Positions 1 through 3,727 of a stretch of DNA of 12,585 bases are shown one piece after another. The stretch spans positions 1 through 12,585 of the forward strand of contig DVGE01000045.1 of NCBI GenBank assembly GCA_018712885.1, read 5' to 3'. Made by a program: the position numbers and the translations under genes. The notes beneath the pieces were generated by a model. It was not told the DNA's origin. It ran no database searches and worked only from the letters and a program-made list of their open reading frames with translations. Source of the stretch: Candidatus Pullichristensenella stercoripullorum. Lineage in GTDB: Bacteria; Bacillota; Clostridia; Christensenellales; Aristaeellaceae. Every line of letters begins with the position of its first letter. Position 1 is the first letter of the stretch.

Positions 1-162
1 GCGGACGGGGCGTTCGTGGCCTGGAAGGTGGATTGCACGGTGTCCTTTGCAAACTACGACGCGGTGGAGAAGAAGCTCTCCTTCAGCCTCGCCTTCGCCG
101 GGGACGTCTCCCGCGGCTCGGCGACGTTTGCCGCCGGCGCGCCCACCTTCACCGCAGACTGA
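1..162 (+). CDS. Probable major tail (tube) protein, C-terminal end
   Basis: Frame 1 is open from the window edge to a TGA at 160-162, giving the last 53 residues of a protein that begins outside the window. The fragment alternates polar and hydrophobic residues (for example CTVSFANYDAV, LSFSLAFAGDV), as in the beta-sandwich of a phage tail tube protein, and it ends in a threonine/alanine-rich tail. Its position directly before Gp15, a chaperone-like gene and the tape measure gene is where the major tail protein of Firmicutes siphophages normally lies. The stop overlaps the next start as TGATG, so the two are translationally coupled. The identification rests mostly on gene order. It could instead be another beta-rich tail protein. 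Confidence 0.6.
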   Translation, partial: ADGAFVAWKVDCTVSFANYDAVEKKLSFSLAFAGDVSRGSATFAAGAPTFTAD

Positions 163-788
163 TGTTCCGTCCCAATTACGCGCAGGACGCGCCGCCCGAG
201 GCCATCCGCGTCGGCGGCGCGTCCTATCCGGTAAACGTGGATTTCCGCACCTGGATCGACGTGCTCGACCTGGCGCAGGAATTGTACCCCACCGTCGGCA
301 CGCTTCTGGAGGCGCGGCACAACGCGCGCGTGCTGGAAAATATGCAGCGCCTCGCCTTTGACCGTGTGCTCGAAGCGCCGCCCGCCGCCGTTTTGCGGGC
401 GATGACGGCGTTCGCCCGCGGCTATCCCACCATGGTCGGCGAAGAAGCGGGCGGGGACGGGGAGGGCGAGGAGCTGCTCAGCTTTGACTATGACATCAAC
501 GACCTGGTGCTGGCCATCGAGGAGCAGTTCGGCCTCGACCTTTCCTACCGGCGCAGGGAGCCGTATCACTGGTGGGAATTCCTTCTGCGCGTGCGCGCCC
601 TCTGCGGCGACCACGCCATTTTGCGCGCCGTGCGCCTGCGCGCCAGCCGCGATACCAGCCGCGAGGCGCGTCTGGCCCGCCGCCGCGCGCGCCTGCCCCA
701 CAAGCCCACGGCGGAGGAAAGGCGGCAGCTGGAAGCCCTGCGCGCCGCCGCCGGCGACGGGGAGAAAGGAGAAAAACATGCACATTGA
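162..788 (+). CDS. Bacteriophage Gp15 family tail protein
   Basis: This 208-residue protein matches the Gp15 family, found in Firmicutes siphophages between the major tail protein and the tape measure. The key signature is the run LLSFDYDINDLVLAIEEQFG followed by a YHWWEFLLRVRAL segment: the FDYD-acidic region and the HWW-aromatic helix are typical of this family. The C-terminal third is rich in arginine, alanine and glutamate and should be helical (RLARRRARLPHK, then EERRQLEALRAA). Its role is not firmly known; position suggests a tail assembly function, perhaps acting with the next product. An in-frame ATG at position 33 lies inside the upstream gene. The ATG at 162 is preferred because it overlaps the upstream stop as TGATG and the protein then starts at the conserved region. 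It overlaps the next gene by 11 bases. Confidence 0.8.
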   Translation: MFRPNYAQDAPPEAIRVGGASYPVNVDFRTWIDVLDLAQELYPTVGTLLEARHNARVLENMQRLAFDRVLEAPPAAVLRAMTAFARGYPTMVGEEAGGDGEGEELLSFDYDINDLVLAIEEQFGLDLSYRRREPYHWWEFLLRVRALCGDHAILRAVRLRASRDTSREARLARRRARLPHKPTAEERRQLEALRAAAGDGEKGEKHAH

Positions 789-1191
789 TACGCAGACCAC
801 GCCCGTATGCGTGGAGATCGAAGGCCGGGAATACCCGCTCGCGCCCCGCACGGCGCGGCTGGCGGAAAAGCTGCGGCGCGCCGAGGAAGCGGGCCTGCGC
901 GCGGGCCGGCCGCATCACCGGGTGGAGATGGAGCAGCTTTCCCTGCTGCTGGGGCGTCAGGCGGCGCGGGAGCTGTTCCCCAAAGGCGGCGGGGAAGACC
1001 TCGACCGCCTCGACGCCATCTATTACGGCGTGCTTTCAGCGCTGGAAGCGCCGGGACGCCTGAAGCGCGCGGAGCGCACGCGGGCGCTGGCCGCGGAGCT
1101 GCAGGAGCTGGCCGGGGCGATCCGCCCGCTGATGGAGCTGGCCGCGCTGCTGCGCGGTCCGGGCACGCCCGAGGAAAAGACGGAGGGATAG
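778..1191 (+). CDS. Probable tail assembly chaperone
   Basis: The 137-residue product starts at an ATG preceded by GGAGAAAGGAGAAAAAC, a strong ribosome binding site inside the end of Gp15. A short beta-like N-terminus (VCVEIEGREYPLAP) is followed by an arginine/glutamate-rich helical body with a segment LLLGRQAARELFPKGG and then DLDRLDAIYYGVLSAL. That arrangement (helix ending in an LF loop, then a second helix with a YxGV pattern) resembles small tail assembly chaperones that coat the tape measure protein during tail building. Location immediately before the tape measure gene supports this. In many related phages the chaperone precedes Gp15, whereas here it follows. I recognise the general shape but not a specific family, so it could also be an unrelated small structural protein. 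Confidence 0.5.
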   Translation: MHIDTQTTPVCVEIEGREYPLAPRTARLAEKLRRAEEAGLRAGRPHHRVEMEQLSLLLGRQAARELFPKGGGEDLDRLDAIYYGVLSALEAPGRLKRAERTRALAAELQELAGAIRPLMELAALLRGPGTPEEKTEG

Positions 1192-1203
1192 GAGGGAAAC
1201 GGC

Positions 1204-2226
1204 ATGGCGGACGGCATCACCATTCGCATCACCGGCGACGACAGCGATTTTATGCGCACGCTCGCCTCTCTGGAGGAACAGACGCGCGCCACGCTCGAAA
1301 GCCTCACGGCGGCGGCGTCGCTCGCGGGCACGGCGCTGGGTACGGCGCTGGGCGCGGCGGGCGGCTTCGACCTGTCCGGCGGCGGGGAGGAACTGGCGCG
1401 GCAGGCCGCGCGCCTGGCGGAAACGGTGGCGCGCGCCTGGAGCGGCGCGTCGGCGCTGGAAGCGCCCTCCATCGCGCTCTCGGGCGCCCTGCCCAATGTC
1501 GGCGCGCTGCTGGAAGGCGCGCTTGCCTCCATGCAGGCGGACTTTTCCGCCGCGGCGGAGACGCTGCGCGCCGCGCTCAACGACGGCTACCTGCGCCCCG
1601 GCTTTGAGGGCGTGGACTGGGAGGGCCTTGCCGCGCGGCTTTCGGAAAGGCTCTCGCTGACGGGCGCAGCGAGCGCACAGGCATTGGCGGCGAGCGCGCC
1701 GGCGCTTTCGCAGGCCGGGGAAGCGGCCATGGCCGGCGTGCCCGCGGCTCTGGATGTTTCCGCAGCTGCGGCGACGGCGGGCCGCAGCTCGGCCAGCGGC
1801 TGGACGGCGGGCTTCAACAGCCGGGTGGATTCCATGCGCGCCGCCGCCCGCGCCGCCGCGCGCAGCGTCACTTCCGCGTTCAACGGCGCGCTGGGCATCG
1901 CCTCGCCCTCGAAGGTCTTTCAGCGCTCGGGCCACTTCACCGGCGAGGGCTTCATACTAGGTTATGAGGAGAGCATCCGCGAGGCGCAGCGCGCGGTGCG
2001 CGGCCTCACCGACGGCCTCGTCAGCGCGGCGGCCCTTCCGGCGCAAAGCGCGATGAGCGCCGCGCAGAGCGCGCAGGCGGGCGGCATGGCGGAGGACGAG
2101 CTTTCGCGGCTCAACGTCGGCCTGTACATCAGCGACCGCAAGATCGCCGAAGCCACGGCGGACGCGGGCGCGCGCGTCTCCAACGCCCGCTCGAAGCGCC
2201 TGGCGGCGGGATGGGGGCATGTATGA
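1204..2226 (+). CDS. Tail tape measure protein, unusually short
   Basis: This 340-residue protein starts 12 bases after the previous stop with a clear site (GGAGGGAAACGGC). The N-terminus resembles tape measure proteins (ITIRITGDDSDFMRTLASLEEQ), followed by an alanine/glycine-rich hydrophobic stretch around residues 35-55. The diagnostic part is near residues 200-270: FNGALGIASPSKVFQRSGHF followed by TGEGFILGYEESI matches the common C-terminal motif of Firmicutes tape measures (ALGIxSPSKVF, then GxGFxxGxxxS). Tape measure length sets tail length, and most siphophage members are roughly 600 residues to well over 1000, so this is very small. The frame is intact with no sign of a break, so the short form looks genuine. 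It overlaps Dit by ATGA. Confidence 0.8.
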   Translation: MADGITIRITGDDSDFMRTLASLEEQTRATLESLTAAASLAGTALGTALGAAGGFDLSGGGEELARQAARLAETVARAWSGASALEAPSIALSGALPNVGALLEGALASMQADFSAAAETLRAALNDGYLRPGFEGVDWEGLAARLSERLSLTGAASAQALAASAPALSQAGEAAMAGVPAALDVSAAAATAGRSSASGWTAGFNSRVDSMRAAARAAARSVTSAFNGALGIASPSKVFQRSGHFTGEGFILGYEESIREAQRAVRGLTDGLVSAAALPAQSAMSAAQSAQAGGMAEDELSRLNVGLYISDRKIAEATADAGARVSNARSKRLAAGWGHV

Positions 2227-2945
2227 AAAAACTGACTTCCGCATGGTTTGAGTTCGCGGGCGCGCGCAACACCGACAAGGGCGTGCGCCTGCTCTCCCTG
2301 CCGGTGCGCTATCACCCCAAGGAGCGCGGGAAGCTCGTGGAAGTGCCGGGGCGGGACGGCTATCTCTGGGCGGGCGAGGACGCCTACGGCGACGTGACCG
2401 TGCGCGTGCAGTGCCAGACTACGGACGAAGCGGACATGGCCGTCGTGGACGCATGGCTGCGCGGCGCGGGCGAGCTGCGCTTTTCCGACGACCCGGAGCG
2501 CTTCTACCGCGCGCGGGTGGTCAAGGCGTTCTCCCGCTCGGCGGCCATGAACCGCTTTGTCAACCAGGCGTTCACGGTGACGTTCGACTGCCAGCCGTTC
2601 CTCTATCACCGGGAGGCGGAGGACGTGGCGCTGACCGCTTCGCCCGCGACCGTTTCCAACCCCGGCACGCACAAGAGCGCCCCGCGCCTGACCATCGAGG
2701 GCACGGGGGACGCGGTGCTGACCATCGGCACGCAGATACTGGAGGTGACAGACCTCGCGGGCGGCGTCATCGTCGACAGCGAATCGTGCGAATGTTTCGA
2801 CCTGACCGAAACGGCCCTGCGCAACGACCGCGTGACGCTGATGGATGACTGTTTCCCCGTTTTGCAGCCGGGGGCGAACATCATCTCGTGGACAGGAGAC
2901 GGGGTGACGAAAGTGACGGTCGCGCCGCGGTGGAGGGACCTTTGA
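2223..2945 (+). CDS. Distal tail protein (Dit), siphovirus tail component
   Basis: The 240-residue product fits the Sipho_tail/Dit family, which forms the hexameric ring joining the tail tube to the adhesion device. The N-terminal half carries the usual features: an opening beta-strand (LTSAWFEFAGARNTDKGV), a central VEVPGRDGYLW turn, a WLRGAGELRFSDDPERFYRA segment and a NRFVNQAFTVTFDCQPFLYH strand. These closely follow the family pattern of a 'PGRDG' loop, 'L.FsddP...Y.a' and 'v.F.c.PF.y'. The C-terminal half is a beta-sandwich (SAPRLTIEGTGDAVLTIG, then NIISWTGDG). The start at 2223 is chosen because it forms an ATGA overlap with the tape measure stop and has GGGGG just upstream; an in-frame ATG at 2211 is possible. 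It lies just before the large hub protein, as expected, apart from the toxin island between them. Confidence 0.85.
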   Translation: MKKLTSAWFEFAGARNTDKGVRLLSLPVRYHPKERGKLVEVPGRDGYLWAGEDAYGDVTVRVQCQTTDEADMAVVDAWLRGAGELRFSDDPERFYRARVVKAFSRSAAMNRFVNQAFTVTFDCQPFLYHREAEDVALTASPATVSNPGTHKSAPRLTIEGTGDAVLTIGTQILEVTDLAGGVIVDSESCECFDLTETALRNDRVTLMDDCFPVLQPGANIISWTGDGVTKVTVAPRWRDL

Positions 2946-2947
2946 CA

Positions 2948-2977
2948 TTGACGTGACAAGTATATATGTGCTAGAAT
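2948..2977 (+). promoter_or_regulatory. Toxin promoter 1 (sigma-A type, extended -10)
   Basis: TTGACG at 2948-2953 and TAGAAT at 2972-2977 are separated by 18 bases. TGC directly before the -10 box makes it an extended -10. A second possible -35 (TTGACA, 2942-2947) overlaps the Dit stop but is not conserved in the second copy. The predicted start is near G2984, which would place a GGAGC/GCTCC hairpin at the very 5' end of the RNA. The whole element recurs 410 bases downstream (3358-3387) with both boxes unchanged. Confidence 0.75.
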
Positions 2978-2983
2978 AATGCC

Positions 2984-2996
2984 GGAGCATAGCTCC
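2984..2996 (+). promoter_or_regulatory. 5'-terminal hairpin of toxin mRNA 1
   Basis: GGAGC-ATA-GCTCC forms a five-pair stem with a three-base loop at the predicted RNA start. The second copy (3394-3406) keeps the stem exactly and changes only the loop to AAT. A hairpin at the extreme 5' end is known to protect RNAs from 5'-dependent decay, which suits the long-lived toxin mRNAs of type I systems. That role is inferred here. Confidence 0.6.
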
Positions 2997-3013
2997 CGGC
3001 AGGAAGGAAACAG

Positions 3014-3052
3014 ATGGCGCTTGGCTTCTCGCCCTCTTACCAAAGGGGGTGA
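3014..3052 (+). CDS. Possible 12-codon leader peptide upstream of toxin 1
   Basis: An ATG at 3014 follows AGGAAGGAAA (3001-3010) at a suitable distance and opens a 12-residue frame (MALGFSPSYQRG) that ends in TGA at 3050-3052, five bases before the toxin start. Its last codons run through the toxin ribosome binding site and the hairpin that covers it, so translating it could open the site by coupling. The second module keeps AGGAAGGA but has ACACG where this ATG would be, so the frame is not conserved as such. It may be fortuitous, with the purine run serving as a ribosome standby or pairing site instead. Confidence 0.3.
   Translation: MALGFSPSYQRG
3032..3049 (+). promoter_or_regulatory. Hairpin hiding the toxin 1 ribosome binding site
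   Basis: CCCTCTT (3032-3038) can pair with AAAGGGG G (3043-3049) around the four-base loop ACCA, giving seven pairs including one G-U. The 3' arm is the core of the toxin Shine-Dalgarno sequence. That sequence, AAAGGGGGTGATC (3042-3054), is almost fully complementary to the 16S 3' end, far stronger than ordinary sites in this window. A very strong site kept closed by structure is a hallmark of type I toxin mRNAs. In module 2 the equivalent region (3438-3469) has only weaker pairing. Confidence 0.6.
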
Positions 3053-3057
3053 TCGTT

Positions 3058-3144
3058 ATGACGGACTACGAAATGTTGTCCCTTGTTGTAGCGATTATCA
3101 TGCTTGTACTGGCCGCAATGAGCTTTTACAAGAACGATAAGTAA
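3058..3144 (+). CDS. Type I toxin-like small membrane peptide 1 (TxpA/BsrG/holin-like toxin group)
   Basis: A 28-residue peptide begins MTDYE, has one hydrophobic helix over about residues 7-22 (LSLVVAIIMLVLAAM) and ends in a charged tail (FYKNDK). This is the plan of the prophage 'putative holin-like toxin' and TxpA/BsrG peptides, which start M-x-x-Y-E-x-L and insert in the membrane. Supporting features are a dedicated promoter (2948-2977), an exceptionally strong ribosome binding site, a hairpin straight after the stop, and a facing consensus promoter at 3314-3342 that would produce an antisense RNA. G+C of the frame is about 41% (36 of 87 bases), against well over 60% for adjacent genes, a sign of transfer. 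A paralogue lies at 3476-3550. The peptide is shorter than BsrG or TxpA. A small holin-like lysis peptide is the main alternative; toxicity is not shown by sequence. Confidence 0.75.
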   Translation: MTDYEMLSLVVAIIMLVLAAMSFYKNDK

Positions 3145-3149
3145 AGCAC

Positions 3150-3181
3150 GAGCCGCCATCCAGCGCAAAGGATAGCGGCTC
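3150..3181. promoter_or_regulatory. Hairpin after toxin 1, possible antisense RNA terminator
   Basis: GAGCCGC (3150-3156) pairs with GCGGCTC (3175-3181). After one mismatch, ATCC (3158-3161) pairs with GGAT (3170-3173) around an eight-base loop. On the plus strand no T-run follows. On the minus strand the stem is followed by GTGCTTTACTTATC, moderately T-rich, so it could end the antisense RNA. A hairpin of similar size stands at the same place after toxin 2. Confidence 0.5.
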
Positions 3182-3231
3182 AAACCGTATCACGGAGGGA
3201 GAAGCCGTCCGAAAGCGTCATCCCTTCCCGG

Positions 3232-3264
3232 TGATTTTGCCGGTTTTTCAAACCGTCAAAATCA
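3232..3264. promoter_or_regulatory. Long stem-loop in the overlap of toxin mRNA 1 and its antisense RNA
   Basis: TGATTTTG (3232-3239) pairs with CAAAATCA (3257-3264). Inside it, CGGTTT (3241-3246) pairs with AAACCG (3250-3255) around the loop TTC. This gives 14 pairs with a single mismatch. It is one of three abutting hairpins (next at 3265-3279 and 3280-3303), and all three form in either strand. Such stems could provide the initial contact points between toxin mRNA and antisense RNA. Confidence 0.55.
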
Positions 3265-3287
3265 GTTGGCGAAGCCAACCAGTTTTT
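3265..3287 (+). terminator. Probable intrinsic terminator of toxin mRNA 1
   Basis: GTTGGC (3265-3270) and GCCAAC (3274-3279) form a six-pair stem with loop GAA, followed by CAG and five T (3283-3287). Ending here gives a toxin 1 mRNA of about 305 bases, close to the length implied for toxin mRNA 2. The T-run is also the left arm of an overlapping ten-pair hairpin (3280-3289 with 3294-3303), so the two structures compete. On the minus strand the same stem is followed by TGATTTTG and might also end transcripts. Confidence 0.5.
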
Positions 3288-3306
3288 CCGTTCGGAAAAA
3301 CTGCCT

Positions 3307-3342
3307 TGCCGTCATTATACCACAGGGACAAACGAAAGTCAA
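3307..3342 (-). repeat. Direct repeat B, copy 1 (antisense promoter)
   Basis: Positions 3307-3342 match 3638-3673 at 32 of 36 positions by hand alignment. All four differences fall in the spacer between the -10 and -35 boxes. The copies are 331 bases apart whereas repeat A copies are 410 apart, so module 2 is shorter between its two promoters. Confidence 0.9.
3314..3342 (-). promoter_or_regulatory. Antisense promoter 1 (perfect consensus)
   Basis: Read on the minus strand, TTGACT (3342-3337) and TATAAT (3319-3314) are 17 bases apart, with TGG giving an extended -10. This is the best sigma-A promoter in the module and stronger on paper than the facing toxin promoter, as expected when an antitoxin RNA must exceed its target. 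The predicted start near 3307 lies about 20 bases beyond the proposed end of toxin mRNA 1, so the RNA would overlap its 3' end. The element is repeated at 3645-3673. Confidence 0.8.
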
Positions 3343-3357
3343 TGCCGGGACAGTGCG

Positions 3358-3387
3358 TTGACGTGACAGATACATATGTGCTAGAAT
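3358..3387 (+). promoter_or_regulatory. Toxin promoter 2 (sigma-A type, extended -10)
   Basis: TTGACG at 3358-3363 and TAGAAT at 3382-3387 have the same 18-base spacing and the same TGC extension as promoter 1. Only the spacer and the first bases after the -10 differ. The predicted RNA start is G3394. Confidence 0.75.
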
Positions 3388-3393
3388 AGTGCC

Positions 3394-3406
3394 GGAGCAA
3401 TGCTCC
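3394..3406 (+). promoter_or_regulatory. 5'-terminal hairpin of toxin mRNA 2
   Basis: GGAGC-AAT-GCTCC has the same five-pair stem as in module 1 with a changed loop. Directly after it, bases 3407-3417 are perfectly complementary to 3632-3642 near the 3' end of the predicted mRNA, so a long-range 5'-3' closure is possible. Confidence 0.6.
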
Positions 3407-3475
3407 CGGCAGGAAGGAACTACACGCGCTTGCTTATCGCCCGCTGGACGTTACGACCGAAGGCGGTGGTGCCGC

Positions 3476-3550
3476 ATGACGGACTATGAACTTCTCATGG
3501 TCGTTTTGACGGTGATCGGATTGCTCATCGCGATCTCGAAGGATAGATAG
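3476..3550 (+). CDS. Type I toxin-like small membrane peptide 2
   Basis: This 24-residue paralogue of the first peptide begins with the identical MTDYE, then L-L-M-V-V-L-T-V-I-G-L-L-I-A-I as its membrane helix (about residues 6-20), and ends in SKDR. The ribosome binding site (AAGGCGGTGGTG, then CCGC before the ATG) is good but weaker than in module 1. G+C of the frame is about 47% (35 of 75 bases). Beyond the first five residues the two peptides share only the hydrophobic character and a basic end, so they have diverged well past a recent duplication. Divergence with strict preservation of both promoters suggests that both copies are working and that each antisense RNA may be specific to its own partner. 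The alternative is a small holin-like peptide. Confidence 0.7.
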   Translation: MTDYELLMVVLTVIGLLIAISKDR

Positions 3551-3553
3551 GCA

Positions 3554-3586
3554 AACCGCCGTGTAGCTGACACCTACGCGGCGGTT
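3554..3586. promoter_or_regulatory. Hairpin after toxin 2, possible antisense RNA terminator
   Basis: AACCGCCGTGTAG (3554-3566) pairs with CTACGCGGCGGTT (3574-3586) around a seven-base loop, giving 13 pairs with one wobble. It begins four bases after the toxin 2 stop, matching the hairpin at 3150-3181 in module 1. On the minus strand it is followed by TGCCTATCTATCC. On the plus strand no T-run follows. Confidence 0.55.
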
Positions 3587-3638
3587 ACGATGTTTGGAAC
3601 TCGCCAGCGGGTGACGAGCCCGGAAGACGGCCCTTCCT
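3554..3638 (-). ncRNA. Predicted antisense RNA antitoxin 2
   Basis: Expected from the consensus promoter at 3645-3673, starting near 3638 and running leftward to the hairpin at 3586-3554 or into the toxin 2 frame. It is fully complementary to the 3' untranslated part of toxin mRNA 2. It would be about half the length of antisense RNA 1 because module 2 lacks the three extra hairpins of 3232-3303. Ends are predicted only. Confidence 0.5.
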
Positions 3639-3673
3639 GCCGTCATTATACCACAACGACAAACAGAAGTCAA
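3638..3673 (-). repeat. Direct repeat B, copy 2 (antisense promoter)
   Basis: This is the second copy of the antisense promoter repeat (first at 3307-3342), identical at the -10 box, the TG extension, the -35 box and the first transcribed bases. Confidence 0.9.
3645..3673 (-). promoter_or_regulatory. Antisense promoter 2 (perfect consensus)
   Basis: On the minus strand, TTGACT (3673-3668), a 17-base spacer and TATAAT (3650-3645) with extended TGG are seen again. The -35 box touches the left arm of the plus-strand terminator at 3672, so the antisense promoter and the end of the toxin transcript are packed together. Confidence 0.8.
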
Positions 3674-3704
3674 CCGCGGACCGCGAAAGCGGGGCGCGGT
3701 TTTT
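3672..3704 (+). terminator. Intrinsic terminator of toxin module 2
   Basis: AACCGCG (3672-3678) pairs with CGCGGTT (3695-3701). An inner CCGC/GCGG stem is closed by a GAAA tetraloop (3686-3689), and five T follow (3700-3704). It ends a toxin 2 mRNA of about 310 bases. It stands only 24 bases before the tail hub start, so late transcripts must read through or be antiterminated. Confidence 0.7.
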
Positions 3705-3727
3705 CCATGCCCGGAAGGAGGGACGCC

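Larger units (their letters stand above)
2948..3008 (+). repeat. Direct repeat A, copy 1 (promoter plus leader)
   Basis: Positions 2948-3008 match 3358-3418 at 55 of 61 positions by hand alignment, without gaps. The repeat covers the -35 and -10 boxes, the 5' hairpin and the purine-rich AGGAAGGA leader. The differences fall in the promoter spacer, just after the -10 box and in the hairpin loop, so boxes and stem are preserved while loop and spacer drift. Confidence 0.9.
3150..3307 (-). ncRNA. Predicted antisense RNA antitoxin 1
   Basis: Transcription from the consensus promoter at 3314-3342 would start near 3307 and run leftward towards the toxin 1 stop, fully complementary to the 3' untranslated part of toxin mRNA 1. 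The RNA would be highly folded: hairpins at 3303-3280, 3279-3265, a long two-part stem at 3264-3232 and the possible terminator stem at 3181-3150. If it reads past 3150 it would also cover the toxin codons. This 3'-overlapping design is that of RatA/TxpA and SR4/BsrG in Bacillus subtilis. Start and end are predicted from sequence only. Confidence 0.55.
3358..3418 (+). repeat. Direct repeat A, copy 2
   Basis: This is the second copy of the promoter, 5' hairpin and AGGAAGGA leader (first at 2948-3008). Conservation continues beyond it in patches: GCGCTTG, CTT and TCGCCC recur in both leaders (3018-3034 and 3427-3442), suggesting that the untranslated leader itself is under selection. Confidence 0.9.

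Noticed and set aside
768..780. A-rich run GAAAAAC as a programmed frameshift between Gp15 and the next gene
   Set aside because: The downstream frame is +1, not -1, relative to Gp15, the slippery heptamer is incomplete, and the downstream gene has its own ATG and ribosome site.
2211..2225. Dit start at the ATG at 2211
   Set aside because: The ATG at 2223 forms an ATGA overlap with the tape measure stop, like other junctions in the operon, and begins with the expected first strand. The earlier start cannot be fully excluded.
2948..3673. Repeats read as a CRISPR array or insertion sequence
   Set aside because: There are only two copies of each of two different repeats, spaced by hundreds of bases, made of promoter and leader elements. 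There is no transposase, terminal inverted repeat or regular spacer.
3590..3727. Longer start for the hub protein at 3590 or 3707
   Set aside because: The extension runs through the antisense promoter and terminator of toxin module 2, lacks a ribosome site, and the family-like sequence begins at 3728 after GGAAGGAGGG.
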